Assembly: GCA_017395245.1 (NCBI GenBank)
Contig: JAFPVR010000111.1
Location: 62,001 to 126,000, forward strand
Length of the DNA: 64,000 nucleotides
Source: Bacteroidales bacterium
GTDB lineage: Bacteria > Bacteroidota > Bacteroidia > Bacteroidales > WCHB1-69
Direction of reading: 5' to 3'
Shown here: in pieces, positions 53,127-64,000 of the stretch
Layout: every line of letters begins with the position of its first letter
Numbering within the stretch: position 1 is the stretch's first letter
The notes under the pieces: generated by a model
The model's database searches: none
What the model saw: only the letters and a program-made list of their open reading frames with translations
Told to the model about the DNA's origin: nothing
Program-made: the position numbers and the translations under genes

Positions 53127-56100
53127 TCACCGCCGCAGCTGCATCCTCGGCAACATCACCGCCGACTCCACGGTGTCGTTCTCGCCTCGCCAGGCTGCCA
53201 CAAAGGCCACCTCCGCAGCATAGACTGTGAATCCTTGCCGCTGGAACTCCTGCAGCTCGTTGCGCTTTTTCGCAGACAGCACCGCCATGCAGTCGCCCGC
53301 CGCCGAGTAGAACCCGTTGTCCTTGAACCATAACGGCTGCCCGCTTCGCAACGAGAGAATCTTTTCCTTCTTGTCTTTGAAAAAGTCCAGATAGACGTCC
53401 CTGTGGGTCAACTGTACGGAAATGTCATTCGGGGCACTGTACGGCGTGTTATCTTCCACGTATTCCACATTCTCATGTCGGATTCCGTCGAAAATGGCGG
53501 TGCAGGTGTGGATGTAGAGCGATTTCCGGGCGCGGGTCATGCCCACATAAAGCTTCCGTATGTTCTCGGCCGTCTCATCCTCGTTCCGCGCCAGCATCAT
53601 ATACACGGTGTCGAATTCGCGTCCTTTGGTCTTGTGGATGGTGGAGACCAACACGGTCCGCTTGTCGGCAAAGCAGAAGTCCTCGATGTTTGATTCAAAG
53701 ACGAAATCGCCCAAATCGCTGCGGTATTTCACCTTGTTAGTGCTTTCGAAAGCGTGGAAAAAGCTCTGCAAATACTCCTGGAGGTTGCTTTGCGAATAGG
53801 TGAGGAGTGTTTTCTCTTTCGCTTCATCCCATGCGTTATCCGAAATGATGGGCGTGGAGGTCCGTTTGTCAATCTGCTTTAGGAAATAGCGGATTTCCGC
53901 CAAATCCGCCAATTGGAACGAGCCGCCCGACTGAATCAGCTTGGTGCGGAACCCTTCCTTGAGCAAAAGTCCCGCCATCTGAACCGCTTCGTCGTTGATG
54001 TTGGTCATCACGCAAACGGTCCCTTTTATCCCGTTGTGTTTCAGCTGATTGATGATGGGTGTGTATAGGTTGCCGCTGTTGTGCTTGGTCAGAAAAACCA
54101 GTCCGTCCTCCTGATTTATCGCCGTGCAACCCTGTTTTTTCATGCGTTTGTCTAAACGACGGATGAAACGGTCGGAAAACTGGACAATATTCTGGCAACT
54201 GCGGTAGTTGTCAGTCATCTCATACTTAACAGCCTGGAAATCAGAGATGAATGACTGCATGTGTTTGGAATCAGAACCGCGGAACTGGTAGATATTTTGG
54301 TCGTCGTCACCGACAGCAATCACGCGCATCTCCTCGTTTTGTCGCATCAGTGCGCTTACGAGCGCGTACTCGTCGGCGTCCATGTCCTGCGCCTCGTCAA
54401 TCACTAAGACTGTTTTCCCGATTTTGGTGGGCTCGACCTCGCCGTTCTCCACCATTTCAGCAGCCATTCGAACCACTCGGTCGGCCTCTTCCAGATTTCC
54501 GGTTTTCCCGATTAGGTCGAAACTGAAGGAGTGGAAGGTCTTGATGTCCACGAAATGGGCAGCGCCTCCAATCAGCTTGATTAACCGTTGTTTGAACTCG
54601 ATGGCGGCAGCGCGGGAGAAGGTCAGCATCAGCAACTGCTCGTGTTTCACGTCCTCCATCAGCAGCAAGGAGGCCAATTTGTGCACCAGCACCCTCGTCT
54701 TTCCGCTTCCAGGTCCGGCCGCAACCACAATGCACTTCGACTGTTTGTCTTGGATGATTTCCCGCTGTATTTCAGATAGTTCGCCAAAAAGCTGCCGGTA
54801 TTTCTCCATCGTGATGTTCTTCTCGATTTCCTTCGCCCTGTCACCTTTGAAATAATGGCTGACAAATTTTTTGTGGTCTAATAGAAAATAGTCCTGCACA
54901 AACTGCAATGCCGCGCCGTAGTCCTTGACCATGAGGTTGGCATATTCCCCTACGATGTGTATTTGCCTGATTTTCTGTTTGTAAAACTCGTCCAACAGTC
55001 GGTAATCCTCTTTTTTGTATTTGTATTTCATGTCGGTCAGACGGTGGATCTGCATGGCGTTATAAATCACCATGAATCCTCCTTCCAATTTGAGCGCCCT
55101 TATTTTGCTGAGATAGAGCAGCGCTTCCTCCACATCGTCAATGGTGCACGTTTTTTCGGAAGTATTCATCCTGATTTGTCCGGCAAACTGCTTTTGGATT
55201 TTCGTGACCGAGAACTGTACTAATCTGAACTCACTGGAGGTGTTTTCGGATTCCGAGGTCGGCAAGGTGTAAAGTTTTTCGATAATGAACCTGCAAAGAT
55301 CGATAAGAAGGTAGTTTTGTTTGATTTAGAAGGATGAAGTGCTTGTCCAAATCGTGGTCGCTGAACAAAATGTAGCATTGGGCGTTGAGTTGCGGGTCAC
55401 GTCCGGCGCGTCCGGCCTCCTGCACGTAATTCTCCAACGAGTCGGAAATGTCATAGTGGATCACCATGCCCACATCCTTTTTATCTACTCCCATGCCGAA
55501 CGCGGATGTTGCCACGATGGCCCGCACCTGGTTGTCCATGAAGGCATTCTGGTTGGCGATTTTGTCGTTGGGATCCATTTTGCCGTTGAAGGGCAGCGCG
55601 GGAAAACCGTCGCTGGTCAGCTTTTCGGCAATCTCTCTCGTCTTACGTGTGCGGGAAACGTAGATGATGGTTGGGGAATCGTTAGCGGTCAGCAGGTTGC
55701 GCAGATAGTCGTATTTCTCTTCTTCCGTTTCTGCATGGATGACGGAATAGCGCAGGTTGGTCCTCGCAGCTGTGGAGGCAAACAGTTCGAGCTCCAATCC
55801 CAACTTCCGTTGGAAATAGTCGCGGATGTCGGAAATGACCTTCTGTTTGGCGGTGGCGGTGAAGCAGGAAACAGGAATGGTTACGCGGTTGCCTTTTTTC
55901 TCCTGGATTTTCCGAATGAAGTCGCCGATGTAGAGGTAGTCCACGCGGAAATCGTGCCCCCATGCGGAGAAGCAATGCGCCTCGTCGATGACAAAACGCA
56001 CCACATTGCGGGAAAGGAGCAGTTTTTCAAGGGTTTTGGAACGCAGCATCTCCGGCGCGATGTAGAGGATGGAGGCGCTGCCGTCGGCGACCCTTTCGAA

Positions 56101-57201
56101 AGCGTTTGTGCGCGAGATGGGATCCAGCAGTCCATTGATGGTGACCGCCTCGGTGATTCCCTTCTCCGCGAGGTTGTCCACTTGGTCCTTCATCAGCGAC
56201 TGGAGCGGCGAGATGACCACGGTGAGGCCGTGTTCGTTCCGTCCCGCCATGATGGCCGGGAGCTGGAAGGTCAGCGACTTGCCTCCACCGGTAGGGAAGA
56301 TGGTGAGCAGCGATTTACCGTCCACCGCCGCCTGTACCGCTTTTTCCTGCATCGGCTCGCCGTCGAAGGTTCGGAACTCTTTGTACCCAAAGACGGATTG
56401 CAGGTTTTTGTGGATGTCCAAACGTTCGTCACAGTAGGAACACGGTTGGTGGCACGGGGTGTTGCAAAGCACTTTCAAGACATGCTCGACGACCGGGAAT
56501 TGGTGAAGCACCCAAGGCGGCGTGATGGAGAAGGTGTCTCCGCAGTGGATGAGGGCGAGGGCGTAGGCAAGCTCTGTCGGGTGTTCCGAGACGAGTCGCG
56601 GGATGTCAGCATGGTCGCAGATCAACCCTTTGAATTGCGTCTGAATCAATCCAACCAAGTCGTTTTCTCTTTCTTCGAAACCGATATAGTCGAAAAATCC
56701 ATCGAATTCCTCTTGTTTGTGCAAAAGTTTGTAATAGATAGACTGCAATTCTTTGGACAGGTTGTTGAAAGCGGAGATTTCATCGTAGAAAAGGTCGCGT
56801 GCTTTCAGACTGTCATTGAGCGGGTTGTTCATCTCCTCTACCTGCAACTTTTCTTCTTTCACCAGCTTGTGATAAGGTCGGCGCGGGAAAAGGAGAGGGG
56901 AGAGGTACAGCGTGTCGATGGTCTTCTTGCGCTTGAGGCCGGGAATGTCGGCGAGGAATTTGAGGTCATGGTGGAGGATGTTGTGTCCGCAAAGGTATTC
57001 GGCATCGTGGATGAACTTCGCGAATTCGTCTTTCGAGGTTGTGTGGAGTTTCTCTTCCGGTTCGATGAACGCCCCATAATCACAAATTCTTCGGCCGTCG
57101 GAGGAGACTTCTGTGTCGATAAAAGCGACAACGTGATCCTTCTTCGCCGATTGCGAGAAAGAATGGCGTATCCTGTTCAGATATTCTTGAATGCTGGGCA
57201 T
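53127..57201 (-). pseudogene. Exonuclease-RecQ-UvrD fusion helicase, split by a deletion
   Basis: The first part (57201-55231, 656 residues) has a DEDD-type exonuclease start (AFIDTE, residues 26-31; GHNILHHDLKF), a four-Cys cluster CNTPCHQPCSYC (246-257), and a RecQ motor (PTGGGKS 303-309, DEAH 406-409, QEAGRAGRD 594-602). It stops 26 residues after LLNQTKL. The second part (55265-53127, 712 residues) has a UvrD-type motor (AGPGSGKT 183-190, DEAQD 290-294, STIHKTKGREFDTVY, YVGMTRAR). Upstream of its ATG the same frame reads RFIIEKLYTLPTSE.., so the coding sequence once continued. The two halves are out of frame and overlap at 55231-55311. The RecQ C-terminal and winged-helix segment is absent. 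Related Bacteroidales proteins, as I recall, are single chains of about 1600 residues. Either half might still be translated, but the fusion enzyme is broken. Confidence 0.78.
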
Positions 57202-57232
57202 GGCCTTCTGCGCTCAAAATCATTACAAGGCG

Positions 57233-57240
57233 CAAAAGTA
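57233..57240 (-). promoter_or_regulatory. -7 element upstream of the RecQ part
   Basis: TACTTTTG on the minus strand matches TANNTTTG, 32 bases before the ATG at 57201. Confidence 0.5.
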
Positions 57241-57252
57241 ATATTTTTTTTC

Positions 57253-57278
57253 GGTGATTTGTGACTTGTGATTTGTGA
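57253..57278. repeat. Short GATTTGTGACTTGTGATTTGTG repeat
   Basis: About three and a half units of the 7-base GATTTGT repeat seen as a long array at 21662-21768, here downstream of the AAA-ATPase-like gene. Confidence 0.8.
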
Positions 57279-57292
57279 AAGGGTTTTACGCG

Positions 57293-58882
57293 TCAACATT
57301 CCGCCGCTACCTTGTATTCTCCCACGGTCATCGTTTCCCGCTCGAACGCCACGCCGACCTTCACGACCTGGCGGCCTTCGGTCTCGTAAGGAAGGGCATA
57401 GCCTTTGCTGTTGATCTGGTCCAAGGCCTCCTGCGCGGTGCCGTTCGCCTTGAGTTCGAGGACGTAGGTGGTGTCGGGCATCTCCACCACGACATCGGTG
57501 CGGCCGCCCGCGCACTTCACCTGCGTTCGCACATAGACGTTGAGCATCGAGAAGATCAGGTACAGCGACCATTCGTAGAACCCCTCGTAGTTTTTCACCT
57601 CCTCCAACTTTTTTTGGAAGCCCTCCACGTAGGGCAGTCCGGCGAAGTAGGCCTTCATCTCCTTCATGGCGAGGTCTATGTCGCGCTTTCTCAGGGCGCG
57701 CCAGAACTTCAGGGCGAAGCCATCCTGCACGTAGCTTCCGTCCAGCCCGATGTAGGTGGGGATCAGCCCGTCGATGAATCCCGTGCGGACCTCGTTGTTC
57801 GGGATGGACAGGATATAGGAGTTGGACTCCCGGTCGTACTCCTTGATGGTGAGGTAGCCGGTTTGGTAGAGCAGCGGCAGGGCGGTGTTCATGGCCTCCG
57901 GGGGGCGGTCGAAGGCGGTCGCCGAGGCTTCGATGCGCTCCAGTGTGGTGATGTCGGTGCGGAAATGCTGCATCTGGCGGATGAGGAAGGTGGGCGTGCC
58001 GCTCTCGAACCAGTAGTTGGCGATGTCCCGTTGGTTGAAGCACTTAAGCAAGCTGAACGGGTTGTAGATGTCCGGGGATTTCTTGGCGAAGCGGTAGCCG
58101 TCGTACTGTTTTTTCAGTTTGCCGTGCATCTCTTCGGGGGTGCATTCATACTTCTCGGCCAGCATGGCGATGTCAGGGGCCATGTCGTTGATGAGTTCTT
58201 CTTCGGTGATGCCACAGATGGCCGCGTACTTGGCATCCATCGAGATATTGGTGAGGTTGTTGATGGTGGAGAAGATGCTGAGCTGGCTGAATTTGGTGAT
58301 GCCGGTGATAAAGCAGAAACGGATCAGAGCCTCGTTCGCCTTAAGCTGGATGAAGAATTCCTGCATCACGTTGCGGAAGGCCTCCAAAGTCTCGGGTATA
58401 TGCAGTTTGTCCAACAGCGGTGCGTCGTACTCGTCGATGATGACGGCCACCTGCTTGCCGGTCTGCTTGTAGGCGCGGTGGATGAGACCGCTGAACAGAC
58501 CGCCTGGGGAGCTCTCATACGCCCCCTCACCGTACTCATCCTTGTAAGGATTCAGCAGTCTGAACAGCACATTGCGAAGTCCTTCCACCGTTGTCTCCGC
58601 TTTCGCGACGCTCAGATCCACGTGGATGACGGGGAATTGCTCCCACTCAGTCTCCAAATCCATGATTTTCAGTCCCTCGAAAAGTTCTTTCTGCCCTTTG
58701 AAGTAGGAGTCCAGCGTGGTGGTCAGCAAAGACTTGCCGAACCGACGGGGACGGCTGAGGAAGATATACTTCATGCGAGTCATCTCCCATATCAAGTCTG
58801 TTTTGTCGATATAAATGTAGTTGCCTTTTCTGATTTCCGAAAAGGTCTGGATGCCGACAGGGTATTTGCGGACGTTGTTCAT
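57293..58882 (-). CDS. AAA-ATPase-like / PD-(D/E)XK nuclease-like protein
   Basis: 529 residues. The N-terminal region matches the AAA-ATPase-like family common in gut Bacteroidetes: YPVGIQTFSEIRKGNYIYIDKTDLI, the P-loop SRPRRFGKSLL (about 43-53), VIIDEYDAPLL (Walker B), and FCFITGITKFSQLSIFS. The C-terminal region holds the PD-(D/E)XK nuclease-like signature: VEMPDTTYVLELKANGTAQEALDQI with D...E-x-K, then GRQVVKVGVAFE. Such genes occur in many copies and their cellular role is unproven; nuclease, selfish-element and defence roles have all been proposed. A -7 element TATCTTTG lies at 58903-58910. No lesion is seen. Confidence 0.88.
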   Translation of the reverse strand: MNNVRKYPVGIQTFSEIRKGNYIYIDKTDLIWEMTRMKYIFLSRPRRFGKSLLTTTLDSYFKGQKELFEGLKIMDLETEWEQFPVIHVDLSVAKAETTVEGLRNVLFRLLNPYKDEYGEGAYESSPGGLFSGLIHRAYKQTGKQVAVIIDEYDAPLLDKLHIPETLEAFRNVMQEFFIQLKANEALIRFCFITGITKFSQLSIFSTINNLTNISMDAKYAAICGITEEELINDMAPDIAMLAEKYECTPEEMHGKLKKQYDGYRFAKKSPDIYNPFSLLKCFNQRDIANYWFESGTPTFLIRQMQHFRTDITTLERIEASATAFDRPPEAMNTALPLLYQTGYLTIKEYDRESNSYILSIPNNEVRTGFIDGLIPTYIGLDGSYVQDGFALKFWRALRKRDIDLAMKEMKAYFAGLPYVEGFQKKLEEVKNYEGFYEWSLYLIFSMLNVYVRTQVKCAGGRTDVVVEMPDTTYVLELKANGTAQEALDQINSKGYALPYETEGRQVVKVGVAFERETMTVGEYKVAAEC

Positions 58883-58902
58883 AGCGGACGGTTTTGACGC
58901 GG

Positions 58903-58910
58903 CAAAGATA
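58903..58910 (-). promoter_or_regulatory. -7 element of the AAA-ATPase-like gene
   Basis: TATCTTTG on the minus strand, 20 bases before the ATG at 58882. A TTG at 58928-58930 stands 17 bases further up, shorter than the usual 19-21 spacing. Confidence 0.55.
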
Positions 58911-58990
58911 CGATTTTTACCTTTTCACAACTTCACTGTTTTATTCGCTCTATCCTGTGGAAGGGGTGGTCGTCGGAAGATCCGATGTGG

Positions 58991-61759
<2,769 letters not shown>

Positions 61760-61781
61760 AGTCTCGCGATTTTGGACAACC

Positions 61782-63281
61782 TCACTCCATCGGACGTATC
61801 ATGCTCTCGATGAAGTCTATCTCCCCCTGCTCCAAACCGTATTTCTTGTACAACATCTCGTCCGTCCAGGGGTGGGAGAAGTCTTGGAGGGGGACGAACT
61901 GGAAACTATCTTTTGTGATATGTATGGATGTCAATGCTTGGAGTAGTAGAAATCGAAACGTTTTAGTTTTGACGTATGTGCACATATTTTCAGCACTCGT
62001 TATATCATTAAACGTAGATAAAATAAGATATGTTTCCGAGCAAACTTCAGACGGCTTCAAAACGCGAAGGGTTGAAATAACCTGATAATCGCCATTCGAT
62101 GTAGGTTTATTGCCCCCTGACATGGCATAAGTAATAATGACCTTGTACTTGTTTACAATATGATGTTTGTCCTCAACGTTGTCGCGTGAGACATAACTTA
62201 TGCCGTTACTCGTATAAAGTGTCAAATCATCTCTCCCTTGTTGTTCGTTTCCACGTATATTACTACTTATTGAAAACGCATTGCGCGAAAACACAACTCC
62301 GTCTAGTGTTTTTTTTTCAATTAAAGCCTTTCGAATAATATGGATTGCTGTATTATTTCTGACCAAAACGTCAAATTCGTCCAATCTTCTTTTATCTACA
62401 GATACATTATCGTTGTTAGAAATAGACGTAATCGTACAATCTCCTGTATATTCTTTGGACCAAAGGAAATAACAAACCCCACCTGCAATGTTTACACTTG
62501 GGAAACAATCCGCACTGTTGCTATAATCAACAAGCACTTTAATGTGTCTATCATTAAGCATATTATTTCTAAACTGATCCAACCCTTTGCCACCTGCATA
62601 CCATCTTGCCGGAATTATCATTAATAAATAACGTGGCTGTAGTTTTTGTGCCTGCTCCACAAAGTAGTGATATATGGGCCTTGCACTTGCACTATTGCCC
62701 CCATCACTCATCTGGTATGGCGGGTTTCCAATAATTACGTCGAATTTCATGTTGATGATGTTTTTTGGGTTTTCGGTGTGGATGAATTCGTAGGCGTACT
62801 GCTCGGCATGGTCGCTGCGGTCGTAAACGCCCTGGCTTGCGCCGCAATAGACGCACTTGCCCGCCGTGCTCCAGGTGTGGCGCAACGGACGGTAGCGCAG
62901 GTTGCCGTCGGGCGTGGCGAAACGGCTTACACTGTATTGGCTGCTGGCATCCTTGCTGCAGTAGAGCGTCCTCCGGCTGAGGTGCGCCGATAGCTCGGTG
63001 GTGGCGATGCCGAAGACCTGCTTCTGCAGGATGTGGTCGATGCGCTCGCGTCGGTCGGGGATGACCTTCTCTAGACTGCGGTCTAACCGTTTGACGATTT
63101 CGCGCAGGAACACCCCGCTCTTTGTGAAGGGGTCGAGGAAGGTGGTCGCCGGACTGCGGAACAGCTCCGGCGGCAGCAGGTCGAGCATACGCGCGGCCAC
63201 GGCGGGAGGCGTCTTCACCTCATCGTTGCTCAGGTTGGCCAGACAGTTGAGCACGTCGGGGTTGTAGTCATGCCTCTCCAT
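61782..63281 (-). CDS. Eco57I-type N6-adenine DNA methyltransferase
   Basis: 499 residues from MERHDYNPDVLNCLANL. This ATG lies inside the end of the preceding methyltransferase gene (14-base overlap, translational coupling); the longer frame to 63362 is only that gene's shadow. Motif I is TTFLDPFTKSGVFLREI (about 45-60) and motif IV is IIGNPPYQMSDGG (about 185-197), as in Eco57I-type enzymes. A likely zinc pair CVYCGA lies at about 142-147. The C-terminal half (about 61.9-62.7 kb) is AT-rich compared with the rest and is the probable target-recognition domain. It methylates adenine in the recognition site and protects from the restriction subunit encoded next. Confidence 0.87.
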   Translation of the reverse strand: MERHDYNPDVLNCLANLSNDEVKTPPAVAARMLDLLPPELFRSPATTFLDPFTKSGVFLREIVKRLDRSLEKVIPDRRERIDHILQKQVFGIATTELSAHLSRRTLYCSKDASSQYSVSRFATPDGNLRYRPLRHTWSTAGKCVYCGASQGVYDRSDHAEQYAYEFIHTENPKNIINMKFDVIIGNPPYQMSDGGNSASARPIYHYFVEQAQKLQPRYLLMIIPARWYAGGKGLDQFRNNMLNDRHIKVLVDYSNSADCFPSVNIAGGVCYFLWSKEYTGDCTITSISNNDNVSVDKRRLDEFDVLVRNNTAIHIIRKALIEKKTLDGVVFSRNAFSISSNIRGNEQQGRDDLTLYTSNGISYVSRDNVEDKHHIVNKYKVIITYAMSGGNKPTSNGDYQVISTLRVLKPSEVCSETYLILSTFNDITSAENMCTYVKTKTFRFLLLQALTSIHITKDSFQFVPLQDFSHPWTDEMLYKKYGLEQGEIDFIESMIRPME

Positions 63282-63903
63282 AAGCCGCAGCGTTGAGGTT
63301 GAGGAAATGGACGGGCGGGAAGGTGGCGCAGGGCAGGTCGCTGAAGAGATCCTGTGCGGCACTGTCGCCCACCAAGTAACTGAACTCGTAATCGCGGCGG
63401 TTCATCAGCCCCTGCCCGATGAGACTCCACTCGCTGACGACAATCCACTGTCCGTCAACGGTCTTGTAGTCGAGGGCGTTGCCGCAGATGATGTTCTTTG
63501 AAAGGAGGTAGCGCACCGCTTCGATGCACTGCGGCTTGGTCTCTTCGCCGTAGAGGTCGCGGTATTCGCCGATGAAAAAGTCGACCAGCCGTTCGCGGCA
63601 GGCTTCGGCGTTGTCGGGCAGCAGCTCGATGCCGTAGATGCTGCTGACGCTCTGCACGGCCGCCTGCTCGTATTGCAGTTGCGTATATTGCCGAGCCTCC
63701 GCCCGCTGTCGGCATACTGCGAGCTTTCGGCGAAGGATTTCGATAAGGAAGTTGCCGTCCCCGCAGGCCGGTTCGAGGAAGCGGCTGTCGAGGCGCTCGG
63801 TTTCGGGCTTCACCAGGTCGAGCATGGCGTTCACCTCCCGCGGGTTGGTGAATACCTCGCCGTGGTCGGCCACCCGCCGGCGCGATTTGATCTGACTGTC
63901 CAT
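63268..63903 (-). CDS. Small N6-adenine methyltransferase-like subunit
   Basis: 211 residues from MDSQIKSRRRVADHGEVF; an in-frame start at 63957 adds 18 residues rich in Arg and Lys and is less likely. HGEVFTNPREVNAMLDLV and FLEPACGDGNFLIEILRRKL (motif I, EPACGDG) mark an AdoMet-dependent DNA methylase of the type IIG/Eco57I kind. GIELLPDNAEACRERL is motif II and IICGNALDY motif III. No NPPY motif IV was found before the end, so it may need the next gene's product for catalysis. The two genes overlap by 14 bases and may form a heteromer. It is the first gene of the three-gene R-M operon. Confidence 0.75.
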   Translation of the reverse strand: MDSQIKSRRRVADHGEVFTNPREVNAMLDLVKPETERLDSRFLEPACGDGNFLIEILRRKLAVCRQRAEARQYTQLQYEQAAVQSVSSIYGIELLPDNAEACRERLVDFFIGEYRDLYGEETKPQCIEAVRYLLSKNIICGNALDYKTVDGQWIVVSEWSLIGQGLMNRRDYEFSYLVGDSAAQDLFSDLPCATFPPVHFLNLNAAAYGEA

Positions 63904-63957
63904 AGTCTGCGTGTTTTTGCGCGTGTGCTTATCACGGCGGCGGGCAGTCCAGGACAC

Positions 63958-63990
63958 AAAAAGAGCGCGGAAGTTCCTTATCCACGCTCT
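63958..63990 (-). terminator. Hairpin terminator of a gene beyond the right edge
   Basis: On the minus strand AGAGCGTGGA and TTCCGCGCTCT pair with an eight-base loop, followed by TTTTTG. It is not a member of the GGGGAACC family. It suggests that an upstream minus-strand gene ends just outside the window. Confidence 0.65.
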
Positions 63991-64000
63991 GAGGCCCTAG

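Noticed and set aside
63282..63362. Longer N-terminus of the Eco57I-type methylase (MPHRISSATCP..)
   Set aside because: These codons are the shadow of the overlapping upstream gene; the ATG at 63281 begins recognisable sequence.

Overview
The window looks like a chromosomal segment of a member of the Bacteroidota, probably order Bacteroidales. Five very large secreted proteins end in a type IX secretion (T9SS) sorting domain of the form LYPNPAKE...FVRV...KTFVKK. Promoters carry the phylum's TANNTTTG -7 element, and Shine-Dalgarno sequences are mostly absent. All genes but one lie on the minus strand, so transcription runs right to left. The species cannot be named from the sequence.

Layout. 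1-5101: a giant T9SS-type adhesin-like protein cut by the left edge. 5272-13948: a type I restriction-modification locus in the transcription order hsdM, a RAYT-like HUH transposase, hsdS, an AAA ATPase, a small TOPRIM/RloB-like protein, hsdR. The hsdR gene is dead: a +1 frameshift, an in-frame TGA and an in-frame loss of the DEAH-box region. hsdM and hsdS look intact. 14104-31663: three T9SS proteins. 31868-32130: a toxin-antitoxin-like pair whose toxin is cut after 20 codons by a palindromic element. 32591-33445: a RhuM/PLD-like gene, the only plus-strand gene. 33684-49346: two more giant T9SS proteins. 49518-52960: a beta-helix protein and a PLP aminotransferase. 53127-57201: an exonuclease-RecQ-UvrD fusion helicase broken by a deletion. 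57293-58882: an AAA-ATPase-like/PD-(D/E)XK protein. 58991-63903: a three-gene restriction-modification operon made of two overlapping methyltransferase genes and a GIY-YIG/helicase restriction subunit.

How it fits together. One part is a surface-display array: six secreted proteins built from FN3, cleaved-adhesin/MAM-like, CUB and YGDGWN-type modules, whose promoters and 5' leaders share motifs. The other part is defence and DNA processing: a decayed type I R-M with a nested ATPase/TOPRIM pair, a second R-M system, a broken helicase and a broken toxin. Small repeats run through both: one terminator hairpin family (8 copies), TAGAGACG/TAGAGCCG palindromes (5 copies), a nested long-inverted-repeat element, and short-period degenerate tandem repeats, some of which lie inside coding sequence. 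Tandem-repeat and palindrome insertion, and short deletions, appear to be an active force here.

No tRNA, rRNA or CRISPR array was seen. Domain calls rest on motifs read by eye, without database searches.
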